Positions 10,346-20,946 of a stretch of DNA of 64,000 bases are shown one piece after another. Where the stretch lies: NCBI GenBank assembly GCA_947462335.1, contig OX381714.1:22168618-22232617 (forward strand), read 5' to 3'. The position numbers and the translations under genes are program-made. This DNA comes from Harmothoe impar (lineage: Eukaryota; Annelida; Polychaeta; Phyllodocida; Polynoidae). The notes under the pieces are model-generated. The model searched no databases and was not told where the DNA came from. It worked only from the letters and a program-made list of their open reading frames with translations. Position 1 is the first letter of the stretch. Each line of letters starts with the position of its first letter.

Positions 10346-10669
10346 ACATATTTCTGAATCTAGTGCTTCAGAGAGGGAATTATATACAAGTAAATTATAG
10401 TTCAACAATGCTAAAATGGGTTAGAATCAGGGCATATATTTCTCACAGTAGAAATCAGATTTTGGAAGGGATCATACAGTATGTTGGAATACCAACCTGA
10501 TCAGTTCAGCATCTAGGATAGACACATGAGGTAATACATACCTTTCTTTCTTTCCAGGTTTTGTAATCTAGCACTTAGTGCATTTTGCAAATTGATGCTG
10601 TGACAGTATCAACCAGGAAGGAAACCATAGGAAGCTGAAGTGGTCGGAATCCAGGAAACAAAATCCAAA

Positions 10670-12436
10670 ATGCCTGCCTGTATAGTTTGTAACCGACAGA
10701 CTATGCTTACTGACTCACAGAATGTCAGTGATATGGGCAGTCTATCTGCTCGACTTGAAAAAGTGTTGGATGAATCAGTCCCTCCAAACTGTTTCATGTG
10801 TTCCTCATGTCAGTGTGACTTGTCACAGATAGAGATGTATTACGCACTACTGACAGTTTTCAAGAAACGATATGCAGAGACTGCAAAACAACGCCTACAA
10901 AGTGTACCTACTGACACAAGCAGAAACCTCCTTCAGGAAACAGCTGGCAGTACTTCCAACAATTTTCCAAACATCATTGGAGCCAGAGATTTTTCCTATA
11001 ATCCCAACACTGGTTTTCCATTGCAATCCCAGGTTGTGGATGGTGCTGGGACAGCTTTACCAGTTGTAAAGCTCGAAATTCCTGATATAAGAACAGTGAT
11101 AGAAGAATCACAAGAAGATGATTCTGCAGCATTAGCAAATGTTGTTGAACCACAAAGGGATTTGTCAAAGGGTCATCAAAGGCAACCTTCAGAAGAGCCT
11201 TTCTCTGCCTCTGATGATGAGACCTATTCAGATGGCTCTGTAGGGGCCGCTGCTTGGGAATCTGATGTGGATGAAGCTGGATCGGAGAACCAGGATACAG
11301 AAGTCTCTGATGCTCCCCAAGGTGAGAGCTCAGCACAAGTTGTCAAGAAACGTGGAAGACCTAGGAAAAAACGTTCATCAGGTGCAAATGTGACCTCAGG
11401 AAGAGTATCAAAGAGAGATACAAGCAAGAAAACCTTTCCATGTACCAAATGTGATAAAGTGTTCAATCGGCGATGGGAGATAAATAAGCACATGATTTCC
11501 CACATAGAAGGTAAGACCTTTGTCTGTGAAACATGTGATAAAGCATTCCGAACTCTAAGTCAGCTGAATAACCACAAAAGAATTCACGGGGGACATAAAC
11601 CGTTTAAGTGTGAAATATGTGGCAAAGCTTTCCTTTGGAAAAAACTTCTGGTGTTGCATTCAGCAGTGCACAGTGATGCAAGGCCTTTTGACTGTGACCA
11701 ATGTGACAGAAATTTCAAGACCCAGCGTGACTTGACCTGGCATGTTAAGTGTCATCATGTGGATGGGAGAAAGTATCTGTGCAACCTCTGTGGCCTTGCC
11801 TTGTTTGCCGAAAGTACTTTGAAGAATCATATGAAAACACACAGTGAGGATCGGCCGTTCAAATGCAAAACCTGCGGGAAGGGTTTTGTTGATAATTGCC
11901 AACTCTTATATCATGCGGTAATCCATGATGACGCTGATTCACGCAAGAAATTCCTCTGTCCAATCTGCGGTAAAGCATTCTTTCAGAAATCCTACCTCCC
12001 TATTCACATGCGGACACACACAGGAGAGAAACCACACACCTGCTCTGTCTGCAATAAATCATTCCAGAGTTCAAACGGGTATCGGCGGCACATGATGCAC
12101 CACCGTGGTGAGCTTCCCCATGTGTGCTCAGAATGTGGTAAAGGGTTCACAGGGAAAAGCGACCTCATCCAACACATGATCGTTCACACTGGAGCGCGCC
12201 CATTCAAGTGTAGCTGTGGGCAGGGTTTCAGTGGCAGTTCTGCACTGCAGAGACACATGCGTAAAAATAAGCACACTGCAAAGTCAAAGACAGAAGTGAC
12301 ACATACTGTGTCTGCACCTACCTCCGCTCCTTTACCTTTGGTGGCCCCTGTCCCTACTGCAGCTCCTCTGCCTACAGCTGACCAGCATGCCATGGAGTCA
12401 GCCTATGAGACAGGTTCTATCCAGTACACTCAGTAG
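10670..12436 (+). CDS. ZF3: short ZAD-like / single AT-hook / 10-finger C2H2 protein
   Basis: 588 aa in one exon; the acceptor TTTCCAG ends at 10557. The ATG at 10670 aligns with the ZF4 start; the open frame extends upstream without an ATG. ZAD-like cysteines are C4, C7, C44 and C47. The first 170 or so residues are nearly identical to ZF4 (recent duplicate), but the linker is about 210 aa shorter: one AT-hook (KKRGRPRKKR, about 225) runs almost directly into the fingers (about 256-535). Ten fingers; the sixth is followed by a long linker (HDDADSRKK) and the last has C-x1-C spacing. Finger sequences are closest to ZF4. The loss of the multi-hook linker is a clean in-frame change, so the gene looks intact. 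Probably nuclear DNA-binding. Confidence 0.9.
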   Translation: MPACIVCNRQTMLTDSQNVSDMGSLSARLEKVLDESVPPNCFMCSSCQCDLSQIEMYYALLTVFKKRYAETAKQRLQSVPTDTSRNLLQETAGSTSNNFPNIIGARDFSYNPNTGFPLQSQVVDGAGTALPVVKLEIPDIRTVIEESQEDDSAALANVVEPQRDLSKGHQRQPSEEPFSASDDETYSDGSVGAAAWESDVDEAGSENQDTEVSDAPQGESSAQVVKKRGRPRKKRSSGANVTSGRVSKRDTSKKTFPCTKCDKVFNRRWEINKHMISHIEGKTFVCETCDKAFRTLSQLNNHKRIHGGHKPFKCEICGKAFLWKKLLVLHSAVHSDARPFDCDQCDRNFKTQRDLTWHVKCHHVDGRKYLCNLCGLALFAESTLKNHMKTHSEDRPFKCKTCGKGFVDNCQLLYHAVIHDDADSRKKFLCPICGKAFFQKSYLPIHMRTHTGEKPHTCSVCNKSFQSSNGYRRHMMHHRGELPHVCSECGKGFTGKSDLIQHMIVHTGARPFKCSCGQGFSGSSALQRHMRKNKHTAKSKTEVTHTVSAPTSAPLPLVAPVPTAAPLPTADQHAMESAYETGSIQYTQ

Positions 12437-12599
12437 ACAGGGTCTGTAATGCACAACCAGGATGCACCAGCTGACACTGACCCGTAAGGAACTTAATTGA
12501 ACTTGGTAGGAATTGAACCCCTTGAGAAACAAACATTTCATTGTTTAAATGATAACATTATTGCATTATTTCATACTTATATAATTATATTGAGGCTAG

Positions 12600-13060
12600 G
12601 ATACCTCAAAATTTCCTCAAAAAACATATGTGTCACACAGACAAGCATACCTTTGAACGTGGACATGCGAAGGCTTTCAGCACAAAGCACAAGCTTCACA
12701 AACACAGGAAAACATTGTGTCTTTCGGAACCTGAGATAATGATCATAAAATAATCTCAGCCCATCAGACACATTCTTTCTTCATTCACCGCCCTTCCTTT
12801 TCTGTAACCAATACTTGTGTCCAACAGAAGCTCCTCAATTAGTAGCAGAGTCTTTCCCCATTGTAGCTTTCCCCCCCTTGTGGCTGCTCTTGTAATGGCT
12901 AATGATTATGAATGATGGCAGCCTAGAAAACAGGCGGCTTGTGAATAGGTTTATAAAGCGAACTGGTTGAACATTCTCAGTGTATGACTGTTGTATCCAT
13001 TCTTGATTTCAACATCTGTTGTCAGAAGATTACCAAGAGTAGTTAAGGACAAAATACAGG
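12600..13060 (+). pseudogene. Relic of a zinc-finger gene 3' end
   Basis: From 12642 one frame reads HTDKHTFERGHAKAFSTKHK, which aligns with the linker and terminal CxC finger of the family, its cysteines lost. From about 12806 the DNA matches the ZF2 C-terminal codons (PTEAPQLVAES and on) and from 12914 the ZF2 3' UTR, with frameshifts. So the tail of another family member, or a recombinant of ZF4-like and ZF2-like sequence, lies inside the ZF3 3' flank. Confidence 0.7.
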
Positions 13061-13184
13061 AGTTGAATGTTATGCACACAACATATGACTGATAACATCT
13101 TCAATATATATATCTATATACCAATTCTTTTTGCTTGTTTGTTGCTATGGGGTATCCATATCCATATCCTATGTTACTGATATG

Positions 13185-13330
13185 AACCTACTGTCGTAAC
13201 TAAGCACCTATATAAGCCCCTCGTTAAAGAGTCCTTCAGATGTATTTTAAGCTGCATTTACTGATCTTGCATAAGTGCCTTTCAAAAGCTCTAAGCCCCT
13301 GAGTGCTTATACACAATGATACAGTAGGTT
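13185..13330. mobile_element. 146-bp inverted-repeat element (AACCTACTGT ends)
   Basis: AACCTACTGTCGTAACTAAG at the left faces ACAGTAGGTT at the right, with partial internal complementarity around AAGCCCCT. Non-coding. Confidence 0.5.
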
Positions 13331-14326
13331 ATAAAATGTATTCTTAGACTTCATCTTCACCAATGGCTGTATTTCATGTTTAATGATATCAGTCCGCCAC
13401 AAACCCCTCTCCAGATCACTACTCCAGACTGAAAGAGTTCTGTAACCACAGAGTTTGACCGGGGAGGCTGATTTCCAAAGGGGGGGATGATGATATGGTC
13501 AGGCACCAGACACTTGATAGGTGACAGCTGTTGTGTGAAAAATTGTATGCCTGACAATCAAAGATGATAAACGGTTTCATTGAATTGATGAAGTAGTAAA
13601 ATAGATATATATTATTTATGTTCCATGTTCCATATAGGTAGTTTGATTAAGACTCAAGGCTGAAAACTGATAACATGATTACTAAATATTTCTTGTTACT
13701 GGACATCGATTCTCTGTCTCTTTGTAGCTCTATAGTGATCGATGCCCAGTTTTATACTTCAGACCAGTGGCTCATTTTGGCTGTTTTTCGCCTCACAGAT
13801 TGCTCCTAGCGCAAAATCCTGACTAGGTGTCAATATATTCTCTATGCCAATGTGTAATATGAGGGTAGAAAACAGTGGAACCTCAGTTAGAAAAAATCCT
13901 ACTGAACAGTTTTTGAGAAAATTAGGGTTTTGTTGCATTTTTTTGCTGTTTTTAGTACATTTCCTACATAACCCGTGAACGTCAGCATTTCTCAATTTTC
14001 AGGTATTTAGAATTAGAATTTGACATTTTTTTATTCGCAGTAGGATTCCTGAATACCTAGCCATTCTACACAGGGTGTTATTTTGAAAAAATATAAATCA
14101 TTTGATAGTGTATTTGGTCTCCGAAATAGAGGGAGTTTGGTCATAGTTTAATTGATTGTTGACAATCCAGTCAAGGGCTATTAGGTTCAGTTCAGTGCAA
14201 GTTGCAAAACAAGTGACTTGCACTTTTTAACTTGACCTTATGTCCACTATGTAGGTCTTCACTATTCATGGGTCTATCCAGAGTCCATCAATGGGATCAC
14301 GCATGGAGGCAGATTCCGCAGCTTTT

Positions 14327-14730
14327 GGCGAGAAAAATATTCAAAATCGCTAAGAACTGAAATTCGCCTAAGAACCCCCTATTTGGCGAGAAAAAAGTTC
14401 AAAATCGCAAAAAAAGCGAAATTTGCCTAAAAACACCTGATTTGGCGAGAAAAAAGTTCAAATCGCAAAAAAGTGAAATTTGCCTAAAAACACCTGATTT
14501 GGCGAGAAAAAAGTTCAAAATCGCAAAAAAGTGAAATTTGCCTAAAAACCCCCTATTTGGCGAGAAAAAAGTTCAAAATCGCAAAAAAGTGAAATTTGCC
14601 TAAAAACACCTGATTTGGTGAGAAAAAAGTTTAAAACTCAAAAAAGTGAAATTTGCCTAAAAAAACCCTATTTGGCGAGAAAAAAGTTCAAAGTCGCAAA
14701 AAAGGGAAATTTCCCAAAAAACACCCTATG
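14327..14730. repeat. 58-bp tandem array, seven copies
   Basis: GGCGAGAAAAAAGTTCAAAA recurs at 14327, 14385, 14444, 14501, 14559, 14617 and 14674, each followed by TCGCAAAAAAGTGAAATTTG and a short spacer. Units are contiguous, so this is a minisatellite. Confidence 0.9.
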
Positions 14731-15346
14731 ACTGTAGCATGAATGCAGACACTCCTGGACACAGACTCATGTACACAAACACAGACATACACATAGGCAT
14801 GGACATGGCCTTCTCCTTCATATAGCAACCTATGTATTTCTACTTTGATGAGACTGAATATAGCTTTCTGTTAGAAGATATATGGATGTTGATGTCCAGT
14901 TTTAGATATATACCCATATAGTGCATTGGAGTGCTATAATGTTGGACTGCTGTATATTATAATTACTTCTCTGAAGCATCAGATTCAGAAATATGTATAT
15001 TTTAAATTTATAGGAGTTGGATCATAAATAAAGTACCTATGTAAAGCGCATGACCTGCACAGTCATCAAAGAAATATAGTAACTCAATGAGGCATTCAAT
15101 ACTTTTGATTTCCAGGCACAGTCAGAAGGTGTTGGGTTAGTGGTGGTACCTGGTCAGGATGTATCAGATTACTGTAGCTTGGGGAAGTCCTCTGACCCAA
15201 AGTTGACTTTATATTGCTTTTTAATTGGATTTACAAGATCCCAGGGCAGGCTGGGCTTTGACATGTTTAGAATTAGGAAGAGCTTTGCATTTAGATATAG
15301 CATACCATAATCTAGTTGACAATGCACTATGTAAACTTTTTCCTTT

Positions 15347-15593
15347 TTAACCCTTTAAGGACGGCATGATACCTTATTGCATCATGCCCTTGGTCGTCAT
15401 GATGCATGAATGCAGCCCTGGCGAATAACTCGCCAGTGCTGCATTCAAGCATCATACCGACCCTACGGGCATTCTTGAAGGGTCAGCATGATGCACCAAT
15501 GCAGCACTGGCGAGTTACTCACCGGGGCTGCATTGGTGCATCATGACAACATACGTTCTATCTTTTAGCGACATCCATCCTCAAAGGGTTAAA
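15347..15593. mobile_element. 247-bp element with two internal hairpins
   Basis: The ends are TTTAACCCTTTAAGGACGG and its near-complement (CCATCCTCAAAGGGTTAAA). Inside are two strong hairpins built on ATGCATGAATGCAGC and GATGCACCAATGCAGC, each with GGCGA.TA.CTCGCC-like loops. Diverged relatives appear near 26300-26400 and 40830. Confidence 0.7.
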
Positions 15594-15640
15594 GAGACAA
15601 TGGTTTCATACTATTCTATATATGCCTACTGTAGTCTATA

Positions 15641-15695
15641 TTGTAACTTACTATGAAAGTGGTATTGATGTACAGTGTAATAAATTGTTTTAAAG
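15641..15695 (+). promoter_or_regulatory. Conserved poly(A)-signal block, ZF3
   Basis: ACTATGAAAGTGGTATTGAT then AATAAA at 15679, matching the blocks after ZF1 and ZF2. It implies a 3' UTR of about 3.2 kb if used. Confidence 0.5.
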
Positions 15696-16201
15696 GTATT
15701 CAGGTTTTGTGTTAATTTCATCATTCTTTACACATACCGGTAGATTTCATTATGATTAGATATTTGAGTACATCAGTACTGTTAGAACATTTGATACTCA
15801 ACATTGCTTGATCATACACATAGTTCTCTGACAGAGAAGGGAGTGAATGAATATATTCACCTGACCTCAGAGAGAGGGGGGGCAAGAAAATGCTAAAAAT
15901 GACAACTCTCTAAGCCTACTCCAATAGGGTTAATGGGTTCCCCTCCAAAAATTAGTAAATACATCAAAGCGCTAGCTAGGAATCAGCTATATTAGGGATG
16001 CTAGAGTACTGGGTATGTTGAATACCAACCTGATCAGTTCAACTTCCAGGATAGACATATGAGGTAATACGTACCTTTCTTTCTTTTCAGGTTTTGTAAT
16101 CTAGCACATTGTGCATTTTGCAAATTGATGCTGTGACAGTATCAACGAAGAGGCTTACTATAGGAAACTGAAGTAGTTGGAATCTTGAAGGAAAATCCAA
16201 A

Positions 16202-18640
16202 ATGGCTGCCTGTATAGTTTGTAACCGACCGACTATGCTTACTGACTCACAGAATGTCAGTGATATGGGCAGTCTATCTACTCGACTTGAAAAAGTGTTG
16301 GATGAATCAGTCCCTCCGAACTGTTTCATGTGTTCCTCATGTCAGTGTGACTTGTCACAGATAGAGATGTATTACACACTACTGACAGTTTTCAAGAAAC
16401 GATATGCAGAGACGGCAAAACAACGCCTACAAAGTGTATCTGCTGACACAAGCAGAAACCTCCTCCAGGAAACAGCTGGCAGTACTTCCAACAATTTTCC
16501 AAACATAATTGGAGCCAGAGATTTTTCCTATAATCCCAACACTGGTTTTCCATTGCAATCCCAGGTTATGGATGGTACTGGGACATCTTTACCAGTTGTA
16601 AAGCTCGAAATTCATGATATCAGAACAGTGAAAGAAGAATCGCAAGAAGATGATTCTTCAGCTTTAGCAAATGTGGTTGGACCACAAAGGGATTTGTCAA
16701 AGGGTCATCAAAGGCCTACTGCAACAACCTTGTATGATGAAGACCTTCATGGAACTTTGCAGATAGAGAACACATTAGCCCAGTCTGTCTCTGCCTCTAG
16801 TGATGCAGAACTCACCCAGAACTATTCAGATGGCTCTGTAGGGGCTGCTGCTGCTTGGGAATCTGATGTGGATGAAGCTGGATCAGAGTACCAGAAGATT
16901 TCTGATGCAGCGCCAATTGGGAACTTGGGACAAGTTGTCAAGAAGCGTGGAAGACCAAGAAAAAAACAGTCATTAGTTGTGAAGCTAACTCCAGTTAAAG
17001 TGTCTGAGATTCAAGGTTCAAGCAGGAAAATAGAGCAGCCTAATGTTTCATCAGTGGGTATGGCTGCTATTCCGAGAAAACGTGGTAGACCAAGAAAGGA
17101 TGCTTCAAACAGCTCAACTGTGAATATACATGCTAAGAGACCTGGACGACCTAGAAAATATGAACATTCAAGAGATTTTCAACATGAAGCCCTAACAAAA
17201 GAAAGTGCAACAGAAAGTCAAACCAATTTTGAAGATTTAGAATCTGATGAATGCTCTTATGGTGGAGAAAACACAGATGAATCTGATTCCAATGATCCCT
17301 CCTATAATCCAAAACTACCTCAAAGTCTCGGTTCAAAACATTGTGTAAAGCCTGACCCAACGGACATCAAAACTGGAGACTCCTATTATGGAGAGTCCAA
17401 AGCAAATACATCATCCAAAGACACTGATCCAACAACATCTCAGGATGGCCTCAATTTCGGAGAATCAACTATTGAAAAGAAACATGGCAGACCTAGAAAG
17501 ATTCAGGATCCCGGAGCTGTTAAGAAGAAGCGAAAGAAACCAAAACAGCCCGCAGATAGAATGAAGCTAGGAAGGCCCAGAAAGAATGCTGGCCCACGTC
17601 CAACTTTTCCATGTACTAAATGTGATAAAGTGTTCAAACGTCGATGGGAGATAAACATGCACATGATTTCTCACATAGAGGATAAAGCGTTTGTCTGTAC
17701 AACATGTGGTAAAGCATACAAAACTCTAAATCAGCTAAATGCACACAAGAAAGTTCACCTGGCAGATAAACCTTTTAAGTGTAATATTTGTGGAAAAGGT
17801 TTTGTTTGGAAGAAACTCCTGGAGGGTCATTTAGTGGTGCACAGTGATGCACGGCCTTTTGAATGCGACCAATGTGACAGAAAGTTCAAGACTCAACGTA
17901 ACCTGACAATGCATGTTAAATGTCATCATGTGGATGGGAAAAAGTATTTGTGCAACCTCTGTGGCCTTGCCTTGTTCACTGCAAATACCTTGAAAAATCA
18001 TTTGAGAATACATAGTGTGGATCGTCCCTTCAAATGCAAAATTTGTGGGAAGGGTTTTGTTTCTAATGCCCATCTCTCATATCATGCGGTAATCCATGAT
18101 GAAGCTGATACACGTGAGAAATTCCTCTGCCCCATCTGTGGTAAAGAGTTCTTCCAGAAATCCTACCTCCCTATTCACATGCGGACACACACAGGAGAGC
18201 CACTGCACACCTGCTCTGTTTGCAATAAATCCTTCGGGAGTTCAAACGGGTATCGGCGGCACATGATGCACCACCGTGGTGAGCTTCCCCATGTGTGCCC
18301 AGAATGTGGTAAAGGGTTCGCTGGGAAAGGTAACCTCACCCAACACATGATTTCTCACACTGGGGAGCGCCCATACAAGTGTAGCTGTGGGCAGTCTTTC
18401 AGCGGTAGTTCTGTGCTGCGCAGACACATGCGTACAAATAAGCATGCGGCAAAGTCAAAGGGAGAGGTGACACATACTGTGTCTGCACCTACCTCCGCCC
18501 CATTACCATTACTGGTCCCTACTGCAGCTCCTCTGCTGCCTGTAGTAGCACCTAGAGGGGACCAGCATGCCATGAGGTCAGCCTATGAGACAGGGGCTCT
18601 TCTGTACAACCTAGAGGCTCCAGCTGAAACTTACCCATAA
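16202..18640 (+). CDS. ZF4: ZAD-like / five AT-hooks / 10-finger C2H2 protein
   Basis: 812 aa in one exon; the acceptor TTCTTTTCAG ends at 16090 and the ATG at 16202 gives MAACIVCN. ZAD-like cysteines are C4, C7, C44 and C47. The acidic SDGSVGAAAAWESDVDEA segment is followed by AT-hook cores near residues 248, 291, 311, 426 and 454, the most in the cluster. Fingers occupy about 469-749, the last with C-x1-C spacing. The tail is Pro/Ala-rich. N-terminal codons and fingers are near-identical to ZF3, including about 120 bp of upstream sequence, so the pair arose by recent segmental duplication. Multiple hooks suggest minor-groove AT-tract binding in addition to the fingers. Target unknown. Confidence 0.9.
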   Translation: MAACIVCNRPTMLTDSQNVSDMGSLSTRLEKVLDESVPPNCFMCSSCQCDLSQIEMYYTLLTVFKKRYAETAKQRLQSVSADTSRNLLQETAGSTSNNFPNIIGARDFSYNPNTGFPLQSQVMDGTGTSLPVVKLEIHDIRTVKEESQEDDSSALANVVGPQRDLSKGHQRPTATTLYDEDLHGTLQIENTLAQSVSASSDAELTQNYSDGSVGAAAAWESDVDEAGSEYQKISDAAPIGNLGQVVKKRGRPRKKQSLVVKLTPVKVSEIQGSSRKIEQPNVSSVGMAAIPRKRGRPRKDASNSSTVNIHAKRPGRPRKYEHSRDFQHEALTKESATESQTNFEDLESDECSYGGENTDESDSNDPSYNPKLPQSLGSKHCVKPDPTDIKTGDSYYGESKANTSSKDTDPTTSQDGLNFGESTIEKKHGRPRKIQDPGAVKKKRKKPKQPADRMKLGRPRKNAGPRPTFPCTKCDKVFKRRWEINMHMISHIEDKAFVCTTCGKAYKTLNQLNAHKKVHLADKPFKCNICGKGFVWKKLLEGHLVVHSDARPFECDQCDRKFKTQRNLTMHVKCHHVDGKKYLCNLCGLALFTANTLKNHLRIHSVDRPFKCKICGKGFVSNAHLSYHAVIHDEADTREKFLCPICGKEFFQKSYLPIHMRTHTGEPLHTCSVCNKSFGSSNGYRRHMMHHRGELPHVCPECGKGFAGKGNLTQHMISHTGERPYKCSCGQSFSGSSVLRRHMRTNKHAAKSKGEVTHTVSAPTSAPLPLLVPTAAPLLPVVAPRGDQHAMRSAYETGALLYNLEAPAETYP

Positions 18641-18739
18641 AATACCTCATTTGGACCATTTTTGTGGATATCTGAATATTAAGTATTTCTTTTATGCTTT
18701 ATACAAGATGTTTTTCACTTATACATATTATTATATCAA

Positions 18740-18940
18740 GGTTAGGATGCCAGTAGACCATAATGACTTGAATAACACATGATGTGTCCTGCGGATGAGC
18801 ATCCCTGCAAAGTTAGTTGTGTGAAGGCTTTCCGCACAAAGTACAAACTACACAGACAGATATATGAAGTCATTCAGCCATTCAAAACCTGCTTCTGCGG
18901 AGTAATCATCATGAAATAATGTCAGCCTAGCAGACAGTTT
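18740..18940 (+). pseudogene. Decayed terminal zinc finger 3' of ZF4
   Basis: One frame from about 18793 reads ADEHPCKVSCVKAFRTKYKL, the signature of the inter-finger linker and terminal CxC finger, then degenerates to a stop. The surrounding DNA aligns with 12560-12775 after ZF3, so the relic predates the ZF3/ZF4 duplication. Confidence 0.65.
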
Positions 18941-19589
18941 CGCTTTGGTGTAACCTAGATGAAGCTATGCCATAAGATAAGCTACTTTAGTTTTTAGGGT
19001 GAGAAGTAGATTATCTGAAACATAATATGACATATATAATGGTTTGATTTAATGGATTGTGTTTCACGAACTGTTATACTACTAATTTACCAGCATCAGG
19101 ATACGGCAAGAAATCGCGCACCAACCCTGACATACGGGTCTCCCACTGGGCACTTTCCCATTCCTTCAGCATTGGACCTGCTGGAATATAATTCATATCT
19201 AATTTGGGAAATATTTTCATGTGCTTAACTCGCTGGGAATCGCCTTCCTGTTCATGTACATGTGCTTAGTTAGCAGATACGACCATTATTAAAGCTTCCA
19301 GACCTAAAAGACTGAGACGCTCCATTGGCTTACCACTACGGCTGCCCGAAAACAATGGGCGAAAATATGACGTAATACATAGTGTGCCGCCTGGTGAGGG
19401 GCGCGAGCACTGCTGATCGTTTTCCAGTATATCACCTGTAGGCAACTCTCACATAATTCCACTTTTGAGTAGGCTTTTTTAATAATATCTTCACCTTTTA
19501 ACAGTTAGGCTGTTTACAAAAATTCTCTTCGCTTCTTTTTCTTATAGAAACCCGATTTTAAAGAATGTCACTGTAAATACTGGGGCCCT

Positions 19590-19735
19590 TGATAGGGGGG
19601 GGGGGTCCCCATGTCCCATGTTGATCTTAAGAAATGCTCATGTCGCAATGTCGATCTTAAGGAATGGCCATGTCCCATGTCACTAAGCCCAAAAAAGGCC
19701 CATGTCGCCGTGTCGAATTTAGGGGTCTAGGGCCA
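19590..19735. repeat. GACATGG/CCATGTC short-unit repeat
   Basis: Irregular units such as CCATGTCCCATGTTGATCTT and CATGTCGCAATGTCGATCTT. The reverse-complement type of unit recurs at 47250-47420 and, in decayed form, at 46800-46880. Confidence 0.6.
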
Positions 19736-20209
19736 TAATTCTCCGACATGCATGTAGAAGTTATTGACTCAGGGTAACTGAGTAATACTAAACGACCCAA
19801 CCAAGCTTTAAGACGTTTTTGTTACATAGGAGAATGTCTATCATTCAGCCTGTGTTATAGATAGACATCAGAGGACCAAAGCGATAGATGGGCATGGTCG
19901 GGGGACAGATGTTTCCTTCGAAAAAAAAATTGAAATGTCTTTCCTTCTTGCTGTAATTCGCCTGCGATCTTTAGGTAGTGATTTCTCTCTTTTCCTTAAA
20001 CTCTTAAGTACTCTTAAATTGCTACCCTCTAAATGAAAGGTACATAGGCTCCAGTGTTAAAGCAAAGATAGAAATGACAACTTTTGCCAATCTGTCCCAT
20101 ATTTCTCTCTTCACACGCAGAAATGCCATCTTCTACACTTGAAATACCCTCAAACACACAATAAAACGTTTAAAGTAAATTTAAATGAAAGAATGCCACT
20201 GCAACTTCT

Positions 20210-20640
20210 CATGCACTCCGAGAACTGCGCGAGACAACACGAGAGTTGCCAGCGACAGGGTCAGGATAAAAGGAGCGTCCAGAGCAGTTCAAAACTGTAC
20301 CACCCATATCGTCGCCGTTTATCGTCCGATTGACTGGCTTTTTGATAGGGACAGAAGGTGGTACATGCCCGCAGCCTGCAACTGTCATCCGCACCCACCT
20401 GCACACCCACACCCACCTGCTCTCCCACACCCACCTGCTAACCCATACCCACCTGCTGGCCTGAAATGGAATAACATACATGTATGACACATGACTTTAG
20501 GGTACTTTTTAACAAGGAATTCATTTCTGATGCCAGAATGGACCAATGAATGATTATAAGGGAGTACTATATCTAAGTACATGATAAGCTTCAGATTCAG
20601 CTTACCCTGAGTCATCTGTGAGGCCACTCACACGCTCAAT
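20210..20640. repeat. Dispersed repeat with CCCACACCCACCTG core, copy 2
   Basis: The same element as at 4555-4895, with core at 20390-20458. It is part of the duplicated 19760-20640 / 21240-22090 segment; the shared right end includes TTACCCTGAGTCATCTGTGA. Confidence 0.8.
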
Positions 20641-20843
20641 CTTGGGAATGCCCCATAGTGTTTCTTCAGATATAGAAATTGATTTAAGCTGAGGCTTTTT
20701 ATCGTGAAAATGTGGTAAACCTTTATGAAATTATCCTGATATGCCTGGAAAGGGTCATGTGACTTTGTGATCTATCAGTTTGCAAGTCTGCCTTAAGCTG
20801 AGAATGTGAATGTATATCATATGAGTGGCACAGTATTTGTAGT

Positions 20844-20946
20844 AGATACCCTACGACTAACTGAGTGTATGTCAGAATAACCAGACAGACTGACAGTCCA
20901 TTGTATTCTGACATACTAGTACACTCAGTTACTCGTAGGGTATCTA
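20844..20946. mobile_element. 103-bp hairpin element
   Basis: AGATACCCTACGACTAACTG at the left faces CAGTTACTCGTAGGGTATCT at the right, and the inner arms (TGTATGTCAGAATA) also pair. Non-coding. Confidence 0.65.

Larger units (their letters stand above)
8567..10557 (+). other. ZF2 3' flank to ZF3 acceptor
   Basis: No gene is seen. It holds a 373-bp inverted-repeat element, a solo end of a GGCCACTCC/TTTCTCATCACCG family (9381-9425), the poly(A)-signal block and a 183-bp inverted-repeat element. Long T and A runs at 8860-9120 belong to the first element. Confidence 0.5.
12437..16090 (+). other. ZF3 3' flank to ZF4 acceptor
   Basis: No intact gene is seen. The stretch holds decayed zinc-finger and ZF2-type tail sequence (12600-13060), a 146-bp inverted repeat (13185-13330), a 58-bp tandem array (14327-14730), a double-hairpin element (15347-15593) and a poly(A)-signal block (15641-15695). 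Confidence 0.5.

Noticed and set aside
14327..14730. CRISPR-like array
   Set aside because: Units are contiguous 58-bp tandem repeats without unique spacers, in animal DNA.
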